Positions 14,078-16,073 of a DNA stretch of 16,073 bases are shown here, one piece after another (the stretch's first letter is position 1; each line of letters starts with the position of its first letter). The notes under the pieces were generated by a model that saw only the letters and a list, made by a program, of their open reading frames with translations, had not been told where the DNA came from and made no database searches. The position numbers were made by a program, and so were the translations under genes. The DNA is from Planctomycetota bacterium (GTDB taxonomy: Bacteria > Planctomycetota > Planctomycetia > Pirellulales > Pirellulaceae), in contig JAHWKS010000015.1 of assembly GCA_019347795.1 (NCBI GenBank), positions 1-16,073 on the forward strand, written 5' to 3'.

Positions 14078-16030
14078 ATGAGGACGCTTCTTTGGGGAGT
14101 TTCGATCTGGTTCGCGGCCACCACTGCTGCGGCCGGCGGCGGCGAACTGGCGAATTTGGCGGAAGACGCGCGGCCGGCGTTTCGTCCGGTGGACGAGGCG
14201 GATGTCGCGAAGGCGGGATCGGCGGTCGAGGCTGCAAAGTCGCAACTCGAGGCATATCTGGCTCGCGATGCAAGCCGCGCCGCGGCGTGGAAAGCGTACC
14301 TGCGGCTATCGTCGCTCGAGGAGGAACTCACTCGCGGGACGGCGGCGGATGTCGCGGCGCTGTCCGACATCCGTGCGCTGCTGGCCGCCAATCACGAAGG
14401 CCTGGAGTTGCCGCCGTTTCGCCGGCTCCGTGCGGCTATCGATGAATACCTGCTGACGCTCCAGGCCTTTCGTGCGCCCCCGACGCGCGAGGAGTTCGAG
14501 CGCCGCATCGACGACCTCATTTCGCTGCTGTCGCGATGGGAAACGGATCCCGACGACGCCGCGCATCTGGCGATCTCCCGTCATCTCGCGTGGCTGCACG
14601 CCAAGGGGCAGGCGCCGAGCCTGGTGCGCGAACTCCAAGCGCGGCTATCGGCCCCGAACGCATTTGTCTACGTGGCGGCGCAAGTGATCGCCGCGGCGAC
14701 GCAGGAAGAGGTCGATCGCAATACGGAGATCAACTCCCGTGAGGACGACCAGTTCACGTTCGGCGCCGGGCGGCTGCAAGGCCGGGCCGCGGCGTTTCCC
14801 GTCCCCGGCGCCGACGGCCGCGGCCAACTGGAAATCCGCTTTTCCGGCACGCTCCGCACCCGCGTCACCACGGTCCAGGACTCGGTCCGCGTCTACACGC
14901 ACGGCTGGGCGCCGGTGGTGGCTCGCAAGCCGGTAATCCTGACCGAAGGGGGTTTCGTCCCGCAGCCCACCTGTTCCCGGGTCTGTTACAACAACTTCGT
15001 CGATTGCATCAAGACCACGCTCAAGGGTCGCGTCGCCGATGCGATCGTCAGCAAGCTGGCCGGGGTCTACATTAACGCGACCGAAGAGGAGATCGAGTAC
15101 GACGCCGCCCGCGACGCCGAGCGGGAATTCAACCAGGAGTTCGACGAAGACGCCGCCGACGACCTGGAGCAAGGGAACAAAGACTTTCAGGAGAAATTCC
15201 GCAAGCCGCTCCTGCGGCAGGGAATGTATCCGCGACGGTTGGAGTTCCGCACCGACGACGAGTCGCTCCAGGTGGTGATGCTGCAAGACGGCGGCGGCCG
15301 GCTGGCGGCGCCCGGCGCTCCCCAGGCGCCGGCGGCGGGGACCGACATCGGCGTGCAGTTGCATGAGTCATTCCTCAACAACTACGGCGCCGCGGCCCTG
15401 GCCGGCAAGTTCTACACCGTCGAAGAGTTCGAGGCGATGCTCCAGGACGCGATGCAGGACCTGGGGCTGGACGAATTGGCGGAGGAGGAGGACAACGACG
15501 AGGCGCCTCCCGGCGACATCGGGATTCTCTTCGACGCCCTGGAGCCGGTCCAAGCGCAGTTCGCCGGCGGCGTGGCGACGATCATCGTCCGCGGCGAGCG
15601 ATACGTGTACGAAGATCGCGTCTACCCGCCGATGAACATTATCATTCGCTATCGCGTTGAAATCGATCAGGGCCGGCTGCGGGCGACGCTGGTGGGGGAG
15701 CCGGAGTACGCCCCGCCCCCGGGCGTGCGCGGCCTGCGGGTGGCGGCCCTGCGGCGCATCCTCGAAGCGCACATCACGCCGCGGATCGAGCCGGAGGTCG
15801 TCGCCGGCGAAATCCGCCTCCCCGACACCGACGGCGAAGACGAACTCGGTCCCCTCGCCTTCCACCACATCGCTGCCGACAAGGCCTGGCTCACGATCGC
15901 CCTCCGCCGCCGCGATCAGACGAGAGTCACGCTGCCCCGCCTCGGCGACCGATTTTTCCTTCCGTCGCAATCCGCCCGCGCTGGGCGCCCACACATCGGC
16001 GCCGCGAGAAGCTCACGCCCGGCGAGATAG
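14078..16030 (+). CDS. Secreted protein of unknown function, planctomycete-type
   Basis: A 650-residue exported protein. Residues 1-19 form a signal peptide (MRTLLWGVSIWFAATTAAAG). Residues 25-215 are helical and Ala/Leu/Arg-rich. Residues 225-290 turn to beta strands (LEIRFSGTLRTRVTTVQDSV, 251-270). A cysteine cluster C299-x3-C303-x6-C310 follows, then an acidic helical stretch (335-375, EEEIEYD and DEDAADDLE). Residues 480-620 form another alpha/beta region. The tail from about 632 (SARAGRPHIGAARSSRPAR) is basic and looks disordered. No catalytic motif or known family is recognised. I chose ATG 14078 because AGGA lies 9 bases upstream and it yields the signal peptide; a TTG at 14015 is in frame but has neither. 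The GC hairpin and REP copy separate it from the kinase block, so it may have its own promoter. Confidence 0.8.
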   Translation: MRTLLWGVSIWFAATTAAAGGGELANLAEDARPAFRPVDEADVAKAGSAVEAAKSQLEAYLARDASRAAAWKAYLRLSSLEEELTRGTAADVAALSDIRALLAANHEGLELPPFRRLRAAIDEYLLTLQAFRAPPTREEFERRIDDLISLLSRWETDPDDAAHLAISRHLAWLHAKGQAPSLVRELQARLSAPNAFVYVAAQVIAAATQEEVDRNTEINSREDDQFTFGAGRLQGRAAAFPVPGADGRGQLEIRFSGTLRTRVTTVQDSVRVYTHGWAPVVARKPVILTEGGFVPQPTCSRVCYNNFVDCIKTTLKGRVADAIVSKLAGVYINATEEEIEYDAARDAEREFNQEFDEDAADDLEQGNKDFQEKFRKPLLRQGMYPRRLEFRTDDESLQVVMLQDGGGRLAAPGAPQAPAAGTDIGVQLHESFLNNYGAAALAGKFYTVEEFEAMLQDAMQDLGLDELAEEEDNDEAPPGDIGILFDALEPVQAQFAGGVATIIVRGERYVYEDRVYPPMNIIIRYRVEIDQGRLRATLVGEPEYAPPPGVRGLRVAALRRILEAHITPRIEPEVVAGEIRLPDTDGEDELGPLAFHHIAADKAWLTIALRRRDQTRVTLPRLGDRFFLPSQSARAGRPHIGAARSSRPAR

Positions 16031-16042
16031 CACGCCGCGGGC

Positions 16043-16073
16043 TCAGTACCACTGATAGGCGTATTCGTGGAAT
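16043..16073 (-). CDS. Possible C-terminal end of a leftward gene
   Basis: On the minus strand, one frame entering from the window edge reads FHEYAYQWY and then stops at TGA. Nine codons cannot identify a gene. The support is position only: a convergent neighbour would end here, 12 bases beyond the stop of the secreted-protein gene. Confidence 0.25.
   Translation of the reverse strand, partial: FHEYAYQWY

Overview
The window looks like chromosomal DNA of a planctomycete, probably of the Pirellulales type. The reasons are high GC, a DUF1444 protein with a long C-terminal extension, a receptor Ser/Thr kinase with the planctomycete-style N-terminal module and a DWG instead of DFG motif, a secreted DUF11-repeat protein, several large secreted proteins of no known function, and short GC-rich palindromic repeats between genes. 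This placement rests on recognising protein families by eye, not on any search. I saw no transposase, integrase, CRISPR array, rRNA or tRNA.

Left part (1-5400): a DUF1444 protein (+) converges on a secreted protein of unknown function (-), with a paired inverted REP-like element between them. A good sigma70-type promoter (TTGACC-16-TATGAT) drives the secreted gene. A 310-base divergent region follows, then a secreted PL1-like pectate lyase homologue with a C-terminal calcium-loop tail and, 20 bases later, methylglyoxal synthase (mgsA) with all catalytic residues in place. mgsA converges on a RidA-family gene (-) across a 7-bp hairpin. Upstream of ridA lie five tandem heptamers and a possible 60-codon small gene.

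Right part (5400-16073): a 700-residue secreted DUF11-type protein (-) diverges from a rightward block. The block holds a small TPR protein, a 1370-residue receptor kinase (cytoplasmic kinase, one membrane span, then a predicted outside jelly-roll-like region and TPR-like helices), and a 605-residue secreted protein starting 13 bases after the kinase stop. After a REP-like copy and a GC hairpin comes a further 650-residue secreted protein containing three cysteines. The last 31 bases may hold the end of a leftward gene.

The first three genes of the rightward block are close enough to be one transcript. A reasonable reading is a membrane kinase that senses something outside the cytoplasm, made together with a TPR adaptor and a secreted partner. 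That is inference from layout, not shown by sequence. No clearly new defence or mobile system was found. The most interesting material is the kinase cluster with its uncharacterised secreted proteins and the family of palindromic intergenic repeats.
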